This document shows, in pieces, positions 47,774 through 58,526 of a stretch of DNA of 64,000 nt. Each line of letters opens with the position of its first letter. The first letter of the stretch is position 1. The translations under genes were made by a program, and so were the position numbers. The notes under the pieces are model-generated. The model was given only the letters and a program-made list of their open reading frames with translations. It was not told the DNA's origin and did no database searches. Source of the DNA: Curtobacterium flaccumfaciens pv. betae (lineage in GTDB: Bacteria > Actinomycetota > Actinomycetes > Actinomycetales > Microbacteriaceae); NCBI RefSeq assembly GCF_026241855.1, contig NZ_JAPJDC010000001.1, forward strand, positions 1,488,001 to 1,552,000, given 5' to 3'.

Positions 47774-48526
47774 ATGACCACGAGCCACGCCCCGATCATC
47801 CGCCTCGACCACGTGTCCAAGCACTACGGCGACGACGCCCGACGTGTGACCGCGCTCGACGACGTCAGCGTCGACATCGGCGCGGGGGAGTTCACCGCGG
47901 TGATGGGCCCGTCCGGGTCCGGCAAGTCGACCCTCATGCACGTCGCGGCCGGCCTCGATGCCGTGTCCGCCGGCCGGATCCAGATCGACGGCGTCGACAT
48001 CACGGCCCTGGGCGACAAGGACCTCACCGAGCTGCGTCGTCGTCGGCTGGGCTTCGTGTTCCAGTCGTTCAACCTCGTCCCGACGCTCGACGTCAGCGAG
48101 AACATCCGCCTGCCGTTCCTGCTCGGCGGGCACAAGCCCTCGCACGAGGAGACCGCCTGGATCGACCGGCTGGTCGAGATGCTCGGGCTCGGCAACCGGC
48201 TGACGCACCGGCCGCACCAGCTCTCCGGCGGGCAGCAGCAGCGCGTCGCCATCGCACGGGCGCTCGCTTCGCGGCCGGCGGTGGTCGTCGCCGACGAACC
48301 GACCGGCGCGCTCGACTCCCGCACCGGGCGCGACGTGCTCGCGATCCTCCGCGGCGCCGTCCAGGAATGGGGCCAGAGCGTCGTCATGGTCACGCACGAC
48401 CCGGTGGCGGCCGCGAACGCCGACCGGATCCTGTTCCTGGCCGACGGCCGGATCGTCGCCGACCGCCCCGCGATGGACGCCGGCGCGATCTCCACGACGA
48501 TGCTCGGGATGGAGGCAGCAGCGTGA
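47774..48526 (+). CDS. ABC transporter ATP-binding protein (MacB/LolD type)
   Basis: 250-residue ATPase of the FtsE/LolD/MacB group. Walker A is MGPSGSGKSTLMH, the Q-loop is in GFVFQSFNLVPTLDVSENI, the signature is LSGGQQQRVAIARAL, and Walker B is VVVADEPTGALD with switch MVTHDP. ATG 47774 follows a CATCGT -10-like box by 6 nt. It overlaps the permease gene by 4 bp. With the kinase/regulator upstream it forms a unit of the peptide-antibiotic-response kind (VraDE/BceAB-like in logic), but the substrate is not shown. Confidence 0.93.
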   Translation: MTTSHAPIIRLDHVSKHYGDDARRVTALDDVSVDIGAGEFTAVMGPSGSGKSTLMHVAAGLDAVSAGRIQIDGVDITALGDKDLTELRRRRLGFVFQSFNLVPTLDVSENIRLPFLLGGHKPSHEETAWIDRLVEMLGLGNRLTHRPHQLSGGQQQRVAIARALASRPAVVVADEPTGALDSRTGRDVLAILRGAVQEWGQSVVMVTHDPVAAANADRILFLADGRIVADRPAMDAGAISTTMLGMEAAA

Positions 48527-49923
48527 ACGGCATCCGATCCTTCGCCCCCACCGTCCTGGTCGCCGCCCTCGGCACCACGTTCGGTTCCGCCCTGGTCATC
48601 GCACCGGGGATCGTGACCGAGGCGCTCCGAGCCGCCGGGGTCGCCGACCTCGGACCGATCAAGGCGATCCTGTCGGTGGTCGGGTGGCTGTTCCTCGGCA
48701 TCGCGCTCTACGTCGGCGCGATCGTCACCGCGAACACCTGCGCCACCCTGATCGCCGGGCAGACCCGGATCATCGCGTTGCAACGGCTCGTCGGAGCGAC
48801 CGGTGCGACCCTCCGGGCGCGGATCACCCGCACCGGCCTGGTCGTCGGCGTGCTCGGCGGGGTCGTCGGCGCCGTCGTGGGCACCGCGCTCTCGGCCCTG
48901 TTCGTGGTCGTCCTGCGGGGCAACGGGGTCCTGCCCGACGCCGAGTACACGTACGTCCCGTGGGAGCTGGTCCTGCCGGTCGTGGCCGTCGTCCTCGCCA
49001 CCTGGGGTGCCTTCGCTGCCGGGTCGCGCCGCGTGCTCACCGTCACACCGCTCGAAGCCCTGTCGTCGTCTGTCGAGCCGAGCCACGACGACGTCCGGTC
49101 CGGTACGGCCCGCAAGGTCTGGGCGATCGTGCTCATGGCCGGCGGCGCGGTGCTGATGCTGCTCGGGCTCGCGGTGAGCTCGCTGTCCCCGGTCGCGGTC
49201 CTGCCGGCGGCGCTCGGTGGGTTCGTGTCCTTCGCGGGGGTCGCCGTGGGGGCGACGATCGTGATGCCGCCCGTGCTGCAGCTCATCGGCCGCATCGGCT
49301 CGCACGACCCAGTCGTCCTGCTCGCCGGACGGAACGCGATGCGGGCGCCGGGGCGGTCCTCGCGGGCGACCATCGGGCTCGTCATCGGTGTCACCCTGCT
49401 CGTCACCTTCGCGGTGGCACTCGGCATCATGCAGCACGTGCTCGAGACCGAGATGCGCGCCATGAGCGCGGGGAGCGCCACCCCCGGGATGATCGAGGCG
49501 CAGCGGGACCTCTTCGTGCAGATCAACGCCGTCGTCAGCGTGATCGTCGGGTTCTCCGCCGTGATCGCCGCCGTCGGGGTCGTGAACGCGCTGGCGCTCG
49601 GGGTGCTCCAGCGTCGACGCGAACTCGGGCTGCTGCGGGTGCTCGGCCTGACCGGCGCGCAGGTCCGACGGATGATCGTGACCGAGGCCGTGCAGATGGT
49701 CGTCGCGGCCGTCGTCTCGGGGCTCGCACTCGGCACGCTGTACGGCTGGGTCGGCGGGCAGACGCTGCTCGGCTCGCTCGGGACGCCCGTGGCACCGGTG
49801 CTGCCGCCGCTGACCATCGGCATCGTGGTGATCGGCGCGCTGGTCCTGGCGGTCGTCGCCACCATCGCCCCGGTGCGGCGCGCGATGCGCGTTCCGCCGA
49901 CCGAGGCGCTCGCGGTCGACTGA
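48523..49923 (+). CDS. FtsX-like ABC permease
   Basis: 466-residue permease starting at the GTG that overlaps the ATPase stop. Hydrophobic blocks at about 15-40, 55-75, 100-130, 145-165 and 205-260 precede a C-terminal FtsX-type core (IMQHVLETEM, VIVGFSAVIAAVGVVNALAL, RRELGLLRVLGLTGAQVRRM). A last helix ends at IAPVRRAMRVPPTEALAVD. Two half-repeats of the FtsX domain are suggested. No large periplasmic domain as in BceB or MacB is seen. A 63-nt hairpin lies 17 nt past the stop. Confidence 0.87.
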   Translation: MNGIRSFAPTVLVAALGTTFGSALVIAPGIVTEALRAAGVADLGPIKAILSVVGWLFLGIALYVGAIVTANTCATLIAGQTRIIALQRLVGATGATLRARITRTGLVVGVLGGVVGAVVGTALSALFVVVLRGNGVLPDAEYTYVPWELVLPVVAVVLATWGAFAAGSRRVLTVTPLEALSSSVEPSHDDVRSGTARKVWAIVLMAGGAVLMLLGLAVSSLSPVAVLPAALGGFVSFAGVAVGATIVMPPVLQLIGRIGSHDPVVLLAGRNAMRAPGRSSRATIGLVIGVTLLVTFAVALGIMQHVLETEMRAMSAGSATPGMIEAQRDLFVQINAVVSVIVGFSAVIAAVGVVNALALGVLQRRRELGLLRVLGLTGAQVRRMIVTEAVQMVVAAVVSGLALGTLYGWVGGQTLLGSLGTPVAPVLPPLTIGIVVIGALVLAVVATIAPVRRAMRVPPTEALAVD

Positions 49924-49940
49924 CCCGTCGCCCTGGTCGC

Positions 49941-50003
49941 ACCACACGACGAACGGGAGGCCCGGTGTCAGCTGGCACCGGGCCTCCCGTGTCGTCGTGT
50001 GGT
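49941..50003 (+). terminator. 31-bp near-perfect hairpin after the ABC permease gene
   Basis: Outer 12-bp stem pairs 49941-49952 with 49992-50003. Inner 19-bp stem (one T/G wobble) is 49953-49990, with a single unpaired base at 49991 and essentially no loop. The inner part contains CGGGAGGCCCGGTG, as in the zwf palindrome. Confidence 0.75.
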
Positions 50004-50099
50004 CGCGCCGACGTGCCCTGGCCGGCCCCACCACGCCGCTCACGTCCGCCGAGGTGTCACGAACCGTCGTCCGGACGCGGCCCGGGCGACAGATCGTGA

Positions 50100-52157
<2,058 letters not shown>

Positions 52158-52172
52158 GACGCGACCAGCCCT

Positions 52173-52209
52173 GGAGGCGCGGTGCGGGTCCGTCCCGCGC
52201 CGCGCCTCC
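52173..52209 (+). terminator. 16-bp hairpin after leuA
   Basis: Arms 52173-52188 and 52194-52209 pair with one T-G wobble. It lies 15 nt past the leuA stop. Confidence 0.75.
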
Positions 52210-52253
52210 CGTCTGTGCCCGGTCTTTCCCCCCGTCACGCGCGATGGCAGGTC

Positions 52254-52300
52254 GAATCGGGCGTACCTGGTCGATTCTTCCGACCAGGTACGCCCGATTC
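52254..52300. repeat. Perfect 20-bp inverted repeat between leuA and recO
   Basis: GAATCGGGCGTACCTGGTCG at 52254-52273 is exactly complementary to 52281-52300 around a 7-nt ATTCTTC loop. It is separate from the leuA terminator, lies 69 nt before the recO start, and has AT-rich ends unlike the other hairpins. It could be a second terminator, an operator or a mobile palindrome. Confidence 0.65.
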
Positions 52301-52356
52301 CGCTCGGTACCCCCGGGCCCCGGCCCGCAGCACACGCGGCTGTCGGCGGGGCGGGG

Positions 52357-52362
52357 GATACT
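52357..52362 (+). promoter_or_regulatory. -10 box for recO
   Basis: GATACT lies 6 nt before ATG 52369, a leaderless-type start. Confidence 0.4.
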
Positions 52363-52368
52363 GGGGGC

Positions 52369-53223
52369 ATGCCGCTGTACCGGGACGAGTGCGTCGTGTT
52401 GCGCACCCACAAGCTCGGTGAAGCCGACCGCATCGTCACGATGCTCTCGCGGCAGCACGGCAAGATCCGCGCCGTGGCCAAGGGCGTGCGGCGGACCGCG
52501 TCGAAGTTCGGCAGCCGCCTCGAGCCGTTCATGGTCGTCGACGCCCAGTTCTACGAGGGCCGGTCGCTCGACATCGTCACCCAGGCGGAGTCGCTCGGCG
52601 CGTACGGGGCCCAGATCGTCGCCGACTACGGCGCGTACACCGCGGCCAGCGCCATGGTCGAGACCGCCGACCGACTGAGCGAGGCCGACGCCGGGCTGCA
52701 GCAGTACCTGTTGCTCGTCGGGGCGCTCCGCTCGTTGTCGCGGGGTGAGCACCAGTCCAGCGCGACCCTCGACTCGTACCTGCTCCGCGCGATGAGCATC
52801 GCGGGGTGGGCGCCCTCGTTCAGCGACTGTGCGGTGACGGGGGAGCCCGGCCCGCACTCGGCGTTCGTGGTGCAGCTCGGGGGTGTCGTCGCCGACCGTG
52901 CGGCACCACCGGGGACCCCGCGGCTCGACCCGGCGACGCTCGGGGTGCTCGGCTCCCTGCTCGCCGGAGACTGGGCGACGGTCGACGCCACCGATGAGCG
53001 GACGCGTTCGCGGGCCTCCGGCGTGGTCGCGGCCTACGCCCAGTGGCACCTGGAACGATCGCTCCGGTCCCTGCCGCACGTCGACCGCTCCGAACACCCG
53101 ATGCCGGTGCCGCAGACCCACGGCGGACCCGAGGCGACGGCGCGCGCGGTGGCCTCGACCCCGGCACCCGCCGTACCCGAGCCCGACCCTGATCCCGCTG
53201 TCGAAGGAGCCCCCACCGCATGA
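52369..53223 (+). CDS. recO: DNA repair protein RecO
   Basis: 284-residue RecO, recombination mediator of the RecFOR pathway. An OB-fold N-terminus ([20 protein letters not shown] then [20 protein letters not shown]) is followed by a helical domain. The region where actinobacterial RecO carries a zinc finger reads [19 protein letters not shown] and keeps only the first Cys. The usual second CX2C is absent, so this RecO probably does not bind zinc in the standard way. The C-terminal 30 residues are Pro/Ala-rich. It overlaps uppS by 4 bp. Confidence 0.9.
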   Translation: MPLYRDECVVLRTHKLGEADRIVTMLSRQHGKIRAVAKGVRRTASKFGSRLEPFMVVDAQFYEGRSLDIVTQAESLGAYGAQIVADYGAYTAASAMVETADRLSEADAGLQQYLLLVGALRSLSRGEHQSSATLDSYLLRAMSIAGWAPSFSDCAVTGEPGPHSAFVVQLGGVVADRAAPPGTPRLDPATLGVLGSLLAGDWATVDATDERTRSRASGVVAAYAQWHLERSLRSLPHVDRSEHPMPVPQTHGGPEATARAVASTPAPAVPEPDPDPAVEGAPTA

Positions 53224-54017
53224 GCCCCCGCCGCCCCGACGACGTCGAACCGTTCCGCCCGATCGACTGGACCGGCGAGACGCCCCCGGCGATCCCGGCC
53301 CGGTTCGTGCCGGAGCACGTGGCCATCGTCATGGACGGCAACGGCCGGTGGGCGAACGGCCGCGGCCTGACGCGGATCGAGGGGCACAAGGCGGGCGAGG
53401 CCTCGCTCCTCGACGTCGTCGCCGGTGCGATCCAGATCGGCGTCCGGCACGTGTCGGCGTACGCGTTCTCGACGGAGAACTGGAAGCGCTCCCCGGAAGA
53501 GGTCCGGTTCCTGATGGGCTTCAACCGCGACGTCATCCGCCGTCGCCGCGACCAGCTGCACCAGTGGGGCGTCAAGGTGCGGTGGGCCGGCCGCCGTCCG
53601 AGGCTGTGGCGGAGCGTGATCGACGAGCTCGAGACCGCCGAGCGGATGACGGCGGGCAACGACGTCCTCACGCTGACGATGTGCGTGAACTACGGCGGCC
53701 GGAACGAGATCGTCGACGCCGTGCGGGGCATGGCCGAGGACGTCGCCGCCGGACGCCTGAAGCCGAGCCAGGTCACCGAGAAGGCACTCGCCAAGCGGCT
53801 GTACGTGCCCGAGATGCCCGACGTCGACCTGTTCCTCCGGAGCTCGGGGGAGCAGCGCACCAGCAACTTCCTGCTGTGGCAGTCCGCCTACGCCGAGATG
53901 GTGTTCCTCGACCGGCTCTGGCCGGACTTCCGTCGCACCGACCTGTGGGGTGCGATCGAGGAGTACGCCAGCCGCGACCGACGCTACGGCGGCGCGGTCG
54001 ACACCCCGACGGCCTAG
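53220..54017 (+). CDS. uppS: Isoprenyl transferase (undecaprenyl diphosphate synthase family)
   Basis: 265-residue cis-prenyltransferase making the polyprenyl diphosphate carrier of cell-wall precursors. Marks: [18 protein letters not shown] (catalytic Asp), [45 protein letters not shown] and [19 protein letters not shown]. Product length (C50 or C55) is not readable. ATG overlaps the recO stop. A hexanucleotide array begins 3 nt past the stop. Confidence 0.95.
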   Translation: MSPRRPDDVEPFRPIDWTGETPPAIPARFVPEHVAIVMDGNGRWANGRGLTRIEGHKAGEASLLDVVAGAIQIGVRHVSAYAFSTENWKRSPEEVRFLMGFNRDVIRRRRDQLHQWGVKVRWAGRRPRLWRSVIDELETAERMTAGNDVLTLTMCVNYGGRNEIVDAVRGMAEDVAAGRLKPSQVTEKALAKRLYVPEMPDVDLFLRSSGEQRTSNFLLWQSAYAEMVFLDRLWPDFRRTDLWGAIEEYASRDRRYGGAVDTPTA

Positions 54018-54020
54018 CCA

Positions 54021-54080
54021 GAGCCCAAGCCCAAGCCCAAGCCCAAGCCCAAGCCCAAGCCCAAGCCCGAGCCCAAGCCC
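54021..54080 (+). repeat. Ten-unit AAGCCC hexanucleotide array
   Basis: Ten 6-nt units: GAGCCC, seven AAGCCC, GAGCCC, AAGCCC (54021-54080), then CGAAGCCC. It lies between the convergent uppS and lysR genes. The minus strand reads GGGCTT repeats, a G3N3 pattern able to form a G-quadruplex. Copy number may be unstable. Confidence 0.9.
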
Positions 54081-54094
54081 CGAAGCCCGGCCGC

Positions 54095-55042
54095 TCAGCC
54101 CGGCAGCGGCCCCTCGAGCAGGTGGGCGGCGGAGCGCACCGCGTCGAGCGCCGCACGGACGCTCGGCACACGGTCGGCACCACGGGCGACGACGACCTCG
54201 ACACGCCGGGCGAGCTCGTCGTCCACGGGGTCGATCGCGACACCGGCGGGGATGACCGTCGTCGCGAGTGCCAGCCGGGGGAGCAGCGCCACCCCGAGCC
54301 CGGCGGCGACGAGCCCCACCACGGCGGCCGCGTTGTCCGTCTCCAGCACGATGTCCGGCGTGAACCCCGCGCTCGCGCACGACGCGAGCAGGTGCCCACG
54401 GCAACGCGGGCAGCCCCCGATCCACCGGGCGTCGTGGTGGGACGCGAGGTCCACGACGGTGGAGCCGGCGGGCCGGAGTCGCGCAGCGCCTCCTGGCTCG
54501 ACCGGCGTCACCAGCGCGAGCGGGTCGCGCCCCAGGGCCCGGGTGACGAGGCCCGGGTCCGGTGTGGTCCCGACCTCGTCGCCGACGTAGGTGAAGGTCA
54601 GGGCGACGTCGACCTCGCCGCCGCGCAGCAGGTCGAGTGCCTCGGGCGGCTCCACCTCGACGTACGAGGTCGTCACGCCGGGCGCCGTCGCGGCGAGCCG
54701 GGCGAGCACCGCGGGCACGAGGGCGGAGGACGCGCTCGGGAACCCGGCGAGTCGCACCCGGCCACGGCCGAGTCCGCCGACGGCGTCGAGGTCCTCGCGC
54801 GCCGCGGTCAGCGCGGCCTGGACGTGCAGGGCGTGGTCGGCGAGCACCTGCCCCGCATGCGTGAGGGTCGCGCCCCGTCCGCCCCGCAGGACCAGCGCGT
54901 GGCCGAGGCGCTGTTCGGCCCGGGCCAGCAGCTGGCTGACGGCCGGCTGGCTCGACCCGAGTGCGGCGGCAGCGCGGGTGATCGACCCGCCGTCGGCCAC
55001 GGCGCGGAGGACCCGGAGCAACTGGGGATCGATCTCGTCCAT
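54095..55042 (-). CDS. LysR family transcriptional regulator
   Basis: 315-residue LysR-type protein. The helix-turn-helix is in LRVLRAVADGGSITRAAAAL then GSSQPAVSQLLARAEQRLG (about 8-45), followed by the co-inducer domain. Its 5' end is 70 nt from the divergent class V aminotransferase gene, the classic arrangement for LysR controlling its neighbour. ATG 55042 is taken as start; a GTG one codon earlier is also possible. The ligand is unknown. Confidence 0.9.
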   Translation of the reverse strand: MDEIDPQLLRVLRAVADGGSITRAAAALGSSQPAVSQLLARAEQRLGHALVLRGGRGATLTHAGQVLADHALHVQAALTAAREDLDAVGGLGRGRVRLAGFPSASSALVPAVLARLAATAPGVTTSYVEVEPPEALDLLRGGEVDVALTFTYVGDEVGTTPDPGLVTRALGRDPLALVTPVEPGGAARLRPAGSTVVDLASHHDARWIGGCPRCRGHLLASCASAGFTPDIVLETDNAAAVVGLVAAGLGVALLPRLALATTVIPAGVAIDPVDDELARRVEVVVARGADRVPSVRAALDAVRSAAHLLEGPLPG

Positions 55043-55112
55043 CACCCGATGTTATCGGTGGCACAACGAACCGGCTCTGGCGTGATGGGACGGGAACGAG
55101 GACGCTGTCCGC

Positions 55113-56168
55113 ATGGACTCCTTCCCCGCCGGCCGCGGCTACCTGGCGGCGTGCACCGCGGGCCTGCCGACCCGCGGCACCCTCGCCGCCCAGCGCGCCG
55201 ACCTCGACGCGTGGTCCCGGGCCGAGACGTCGCCCGCCCGGTACGGCGCGCTGGTCGAGCAGGGACGTGCGCTCTTCGCCGCGCTGGTCGGCGTCCCGGT
55301 GGAGCGCGTGGCGACGGGATCGCAGACCTCGGTGATGGCCGCGGTCGTCGCCGACGCGCTGCCGGACGGCGCCGAGGTGGTCGTCCCCGACGGCGACTTC
55401 AGCTCGGTCGTCTTCCCGTTCCTCGCCCAGGCGCACCGCGGCGTCCGGGTCCGGAGCGTCCCGCTCGAGCGGCTCGCGGCGTCCGTCGGGCCCGACACCG
55501 CCCTGGTCGCGTGGTCCGCGGTGCAGTCCGCGACCGGCGTGGTCACCGACCCCGACCCGGTCGTGGCCGCCGCCCGACGCGTCGGCGCCCTGACCCTCTG
55601 CGACCTCACGCAGGCCGCCGGCGTGCTGCCCGTCGACGCCGCACCGTTCGACGTGACGCTCACGCACACCTACAAGTGGCTCTGCGCTCCGCGCGGCGTC
55701 GCCTTCATGACGCTCTCCGACACCGCCCTCGGCCGGCTCCGCCCGGTGCAGGCCGGCTGGTACGCGGGCGCGGACGTCTGGTCCTCCTGCTACGGCCCCG
55801 CCATGCACCTGGCCGACGACGCGCGTCGCTTCGACGTCTCGCCGGCCTGGCAGGCGTGGCCCGGTGCCGTGGCCGCCCTCGAACACGCGGTCGGGCTCGA
55901 CCAGCGGGCGGTCTGGAGGCACGCCACCGGTCTCACGGATCGGCTGTGCGACGCCCTCGGGTCGCCCCGGCAGGGCGGCGGGCAGGCGATCGTGACGTTC
56001 GCGGACGCCGACGGGGCGGCCCTCCGGGCCCTCACCGCCGCAGGCGTCACCGCCTCGGGGCGTGCCGGGCGACTGCGCATCGCGTTCCACCTGTGGAACG
56101 ACGAGTCCGACGTGACCGACGTCGTGGCCGCGCTCGGCGGGGTGGGGCCGGGCACGTCGGCGAGGTGA
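55113..56168 (+). CDS. Class V aminotransferase-like PLP enzyme
   Basis: 351-residue PLP enzyme of the class V aminotransferase/cysteine desulfurase-like fold. Marks: TGSQTSVMAAVVADALPDGA (cofactor site), LCDLTQAAGVLPVDAAPFD (Asp contacting the pyridine ring), and the Schiff-base lysine in THTYKWLCAPRGVAFM (about residue 188). Candidate types are kynureninase-like, isopenicillin-epimerase-like and selenocysteine-lyase-like; the sequence does not decide. It is divergent from a LysR gene that probably regulates it. Confidence 0.8.
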   Translation: MDSFPAGRGYLAACTAGLPTRGTLAAQRADLDAWSRAETSPARYGALVEQGRALFAALVGVPVERVATGSQTSVMAAVVADALPDGAEVVVPDGDFSSVVFPFLAQAHRGVRVRSVPLERLAASVGPDTALVAWSAVQSATGVVTDPDPVVAAARRVGALTLCDLTQAAGVLPVDAAPFDVTLTHTYKWLCAPRGVAFMTLSDTALGRLRPVQAGWYAGADVWSSCYGPAMHLADDARRFDVSPAWQAWPGAVAALEHAVGLDQRAVWRHATGLTDRLCDALGSPRQGGGQAIVTFADADGAALRALTAAGVTASGRAGRLRIAFHLWNDESDVTDVVAALGGVGPGTSAR

Positions 56169-56275
56169 GCATGGAGGGCGGACCCGTGGCGGGCCTCCCG
56201 GGCCAGGATCGCCGGTAGTCTTGCCCGGACCGTTTCCGCACCGAGCACCCAGCTCGGCGACCTCTGGAGCACCCT

Positions 56276-57661
56276 TTGGCACAGCCCTCCCGTCTCGACA
56301 GCGTCATCGCCCTGGCCAAGCGCCGCGGCTTCGTCTTCCAGTCGGGTGAGATCTACGGAGGCTCCCGCTCCGCATGGGACTACGGGCCCCTCGGTGTGGA
56401 GCTCAAGGAGAACATCAAGCGCCAGTGGTGGCAGCGGTTCGTCCGGGGCCGCGGGGACATGGTCGGACTCGACTCCGCGGTGATCCTGCCCCGCAAGGTG
56501 TGGGAGGCCTCCGGGCACGTCGCGACCTTCACCGATCCGCTGGTGGAGTGCCTGCACTGCCACCACCGGTTCCGCGAGGACCACCTGCTCGAGGCGTTCG
56601 AGGCGAAGAAGGGCCGCGCCCCCGAGGGCGGCATGGCCGAGATCGCCTGCCCGAACTGCGGCACCCGCGGCGAGTGGACCGAGCCCCGCGAGTTCTCCGG
56701 GATGCTCAAGACCTACCTCGGCCCGGTCGAGTCGGAAGAGGGCCTGAACTTCCTGCGCCCCGAGACGGCGCAGGGCATCTTCGTCGACTTCGCGCAGGTC
56801 GTCACGACGAGCCGCATGAAGCCCCCGTTCGGCATCGGTCAGGTCGGGAAGGCGTTCCGCAACGAGATCACGCCCGGCAACTTCATCTTCCGCACGCGCG
56901 AGTTCGAGCAGATGGAGATCGAGTACTTCGTGCCGCCGGCCTCGGCCGAGGAGCACTACGAGCAGTGGATCGCCGACTCGGTCGCGTTCTACACCGACCT
57001 CGGCATCGACCCGGAGAACCTGCGCCGCTTCGACGTGCCGGACGGCGAGCGGGCGCACTACTCCGACGCCACCGCCGACATCGAGTACCGCTTCGGCTTC
57101 ACCGGCTCGGAGTGGGGCGAGCTGATGGGCGTCGCGAACCGCACCGACTTCGACCTGAACAACCACATCGAGGCGTCCGGCCAGGACCTCCGGTTCTTCG
57201 ACCAGGCCGCCAACGAGAAGTACGTGCCGTACGTCATCGAGCCGTCGTTCGGGCTGACCCGTGCACTCATGGCGTTCCTGCTCGACTCGTACCACGAGGA
57301 CGAGGCCCCGAACGCGAAGGGCGGCGTCGACAAGCGCACGGTCCTGCGCCTCGACCCGCGCCTGGCCCCGGTGAAGGCCGCCGTCCTGCCGCTGTCGCGC
57401 AACGAGCAGCTCTCGCCCGTCGCCCGCGGCCTGGCCGACGACCTGCGCAAGAACTGGAACGTGGACTTCGACGACGCCGGTGCCATCGGCCGTCGCTACC
57501 GTCGCCACGACGAGATCGGCACGCCGTTCTGCATCACGGTCGACTTCGACACGCTCGAGGACAAGGCCGTCACGGTGCGCGAGCGCGACACCATGGGCCA
57601 GGAGCGCGTCTCGCTCGACCAGCTGCAGGGGTACCTGGCGCAGCGGTTGCTCGGCGCGTAG
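56276..57661 (+). CDS. glyS: Glycyl-tRNA synthetase (dimeric, class II)
   Basis: 461-residue α2-type GlyRS. Starts at TTG 56276 after CTGGAGC. Class II motif 2 area: [19 protein letters not shown] then [12 protein letters not shown]. The zinc-knuckle region reads ECLHCHHRF and [15 protein letters not shown]-like [16 protein letters not shown] is the motif 3 region and the anticodon-binding domain ends in [12 protein letters not shown]. Length is typical for the actinobacterial form. A multi-stem region follows. Confidence 0.96.
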   Translation: MAQPSRLDSVIALAKRRGFVFQSGEIYGGSRSAWDYGPLGVELKENIKRQWWQRFVRGRGDMVGLDSAVILPRKVWEASGHVATFTDPLVECLHCHHRFREDHLLEAFEAKKGRAPEGGMAEIACPNCGTRGEWTEPREFSGMLKTYLGPVESEEGLNFLRPETAQGIFVDFAQVVTTSRMKPPFGIGQVGKAFRNEITPGNFIFRTREFEQMEIEYFVPPASAEEHYEQWIADSVAFYTDLGIDPENLRRFDVPDGERAHYSDATADIEYRFGFTGSEWGELMGVANRTDFDLNNHIEASGQDLRFFDQAANEKYVPYVIEPSFGLTRALMAFLLDSYHEDEAPNAKGGVDKRTVLRLDPRLAPVKAAVLPLSRNEQLSPVARGLADDLRKNWNVDFDDAGAIGRRYRRHDEIGTPFCITVDFDTLEDKAVTVRERDTMGQERVSLDQLQGYLAQRLLGA

Positions 57662-57681
57662 GGGTTCCGCGGCTCCGCCAG

Positions 57682-57741
57682 ACACCGGTGTTCGTGTGTT
57701 GCACACCCGCAGCAGGGTGTTCGACCTGCGAACACCGGTGT
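57682..57741 (+). terminator. Alternative stems after glyS (ACACCGGTGTTCG family)
   Basis: ACACCGGTGTTCG (57682-57694) pairs with CGAACACCGGTGT (57729-57741), followed by TTT. A competing 8-bp stem GGTGTTCG (57716-57723) with CGAACACC (57729-57736) and a small ACACCC/GGGTGT stem lie inside. It is likely the glyS terminator; the element contains two near copies of the palindrome GAACACCGGTGTTC, which could also be an operator before the DsbA gene. Confidence 0.55.
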
Positions 57742-57791
57742 TTTGCTGCCAGCGACGGGAATGCGCGCCGCAGGAACGCGTTGGGGTCAGC

Positions 57792-58526
57792 ATGAACGAC
57801 TCCGTGAAGGTCGATGTCTGGTCGGACATCGCCTGCCCCTGGTGCTACATCGGCAAGCGCAAGTTCGAGGCCGGCGTCGCCGCCTTCGGCGCCTCGAGCG
57901 AGGGCCGCCCCGTCGAGGTCGAGTACCACTCCTTCGATCTCAGCCCGGACACCCCCGTCGACTTCGAGGGCACCGAAGCCGAGTTCCTCTCGGGCCACAA
58001 GGGCATGCCCGTCGACCAGGCGCAGCAGATGCTCGACCAGGTCACCGCCATCGCCGCTGGCGTCGGTCTCGACTACGACTTCGAGGCCATGCACCACACC
58101 AACACCGTGAAGGCCCACCAGGTCATCCACCTCGCCAAGCAGCACGGCAAGCAGCTCGAGATGGTCGAGCGTCTGTTCACCGCCTACTTCGAGCGCGGCG
58201 AACACGTCGGACAGGAGTCCTCCCTCGCCGATCTGGCTGCGGAGATCGGCCTCGACCGCGACGAGGTCCTCAGCACCCTGCGCGACGACGCCCAGCTCGC
58301 CGCGGTCCGCGCCGACCAGGCCCAGGCGCAGGCGTACGGGATCAACGGCGTGCCCTTCTTCGTGATCGACGGCAAGTACGGCGTCTCCGGCGCCCAGGAC
58401 CCGACGGCGTTCGAGCAGGTGCTCCGCCAGGTGGTCGCGCTCCGCGAGACCACGCCGGAGGAGGTCGCCTCGGCGGCCGAGCGCGCGGCGGACGACGCGA
58501 GCGCGGACGTGGCGGTGACCCGATGA
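57792..58526 (+). CDS. DsbA family oxidoreductase (FrnE-like)
   Basis: 244-residue thioredoxin-fold protein with the active-site SDIACPWCYIGKRKFE (CPWC) near residue 15. A helical insert carries MHHTNTVKAHQVIHLAKQHG, and the cis-Pro loop reads GINGVPFFVIDGKYGVSGA. No signal peptide, so it is cytosolic, in line with FrnE-type disulfide isomerases. The C-terminal 25 residues are Ala/Glu/Arg-rich. It overlaps the next small gene by 4 bp. Confidence 0.92.
   Translation: MNDSVKVDVWSDIACPWCYIGKRKFEAGVAAFGASSEGRPVEVEYHSFDLSPDTPVDFEGTEAEFLSGHKGMPVDQAQQMLDQVTAIAAGVGLDYDFEAMHHTNTVKAHQVIHLAKQHGKQLEMVERLFTAYFERGEHVGQESSLADLAAEIGLDRDEVLSTLRDDAQLAAVRADQAQAQAYGINGVPFFVIDGKYGVSGAQDPTAFEQVLRQVVALRETTPEEVASAAERAADDASADVAVTR

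Noticed and set aside
54021..54080. CRISPR-like array
   Set aside because: Six-base units with no spacers; a simple sequence repeat.
57682..57741. LexA (SOS) boxes
   Set aside because: The motif is GAAC-N6-GTTC; the Gram-positive LexA box has a 4-base spacer, and the flanking genes are not SOS genes.
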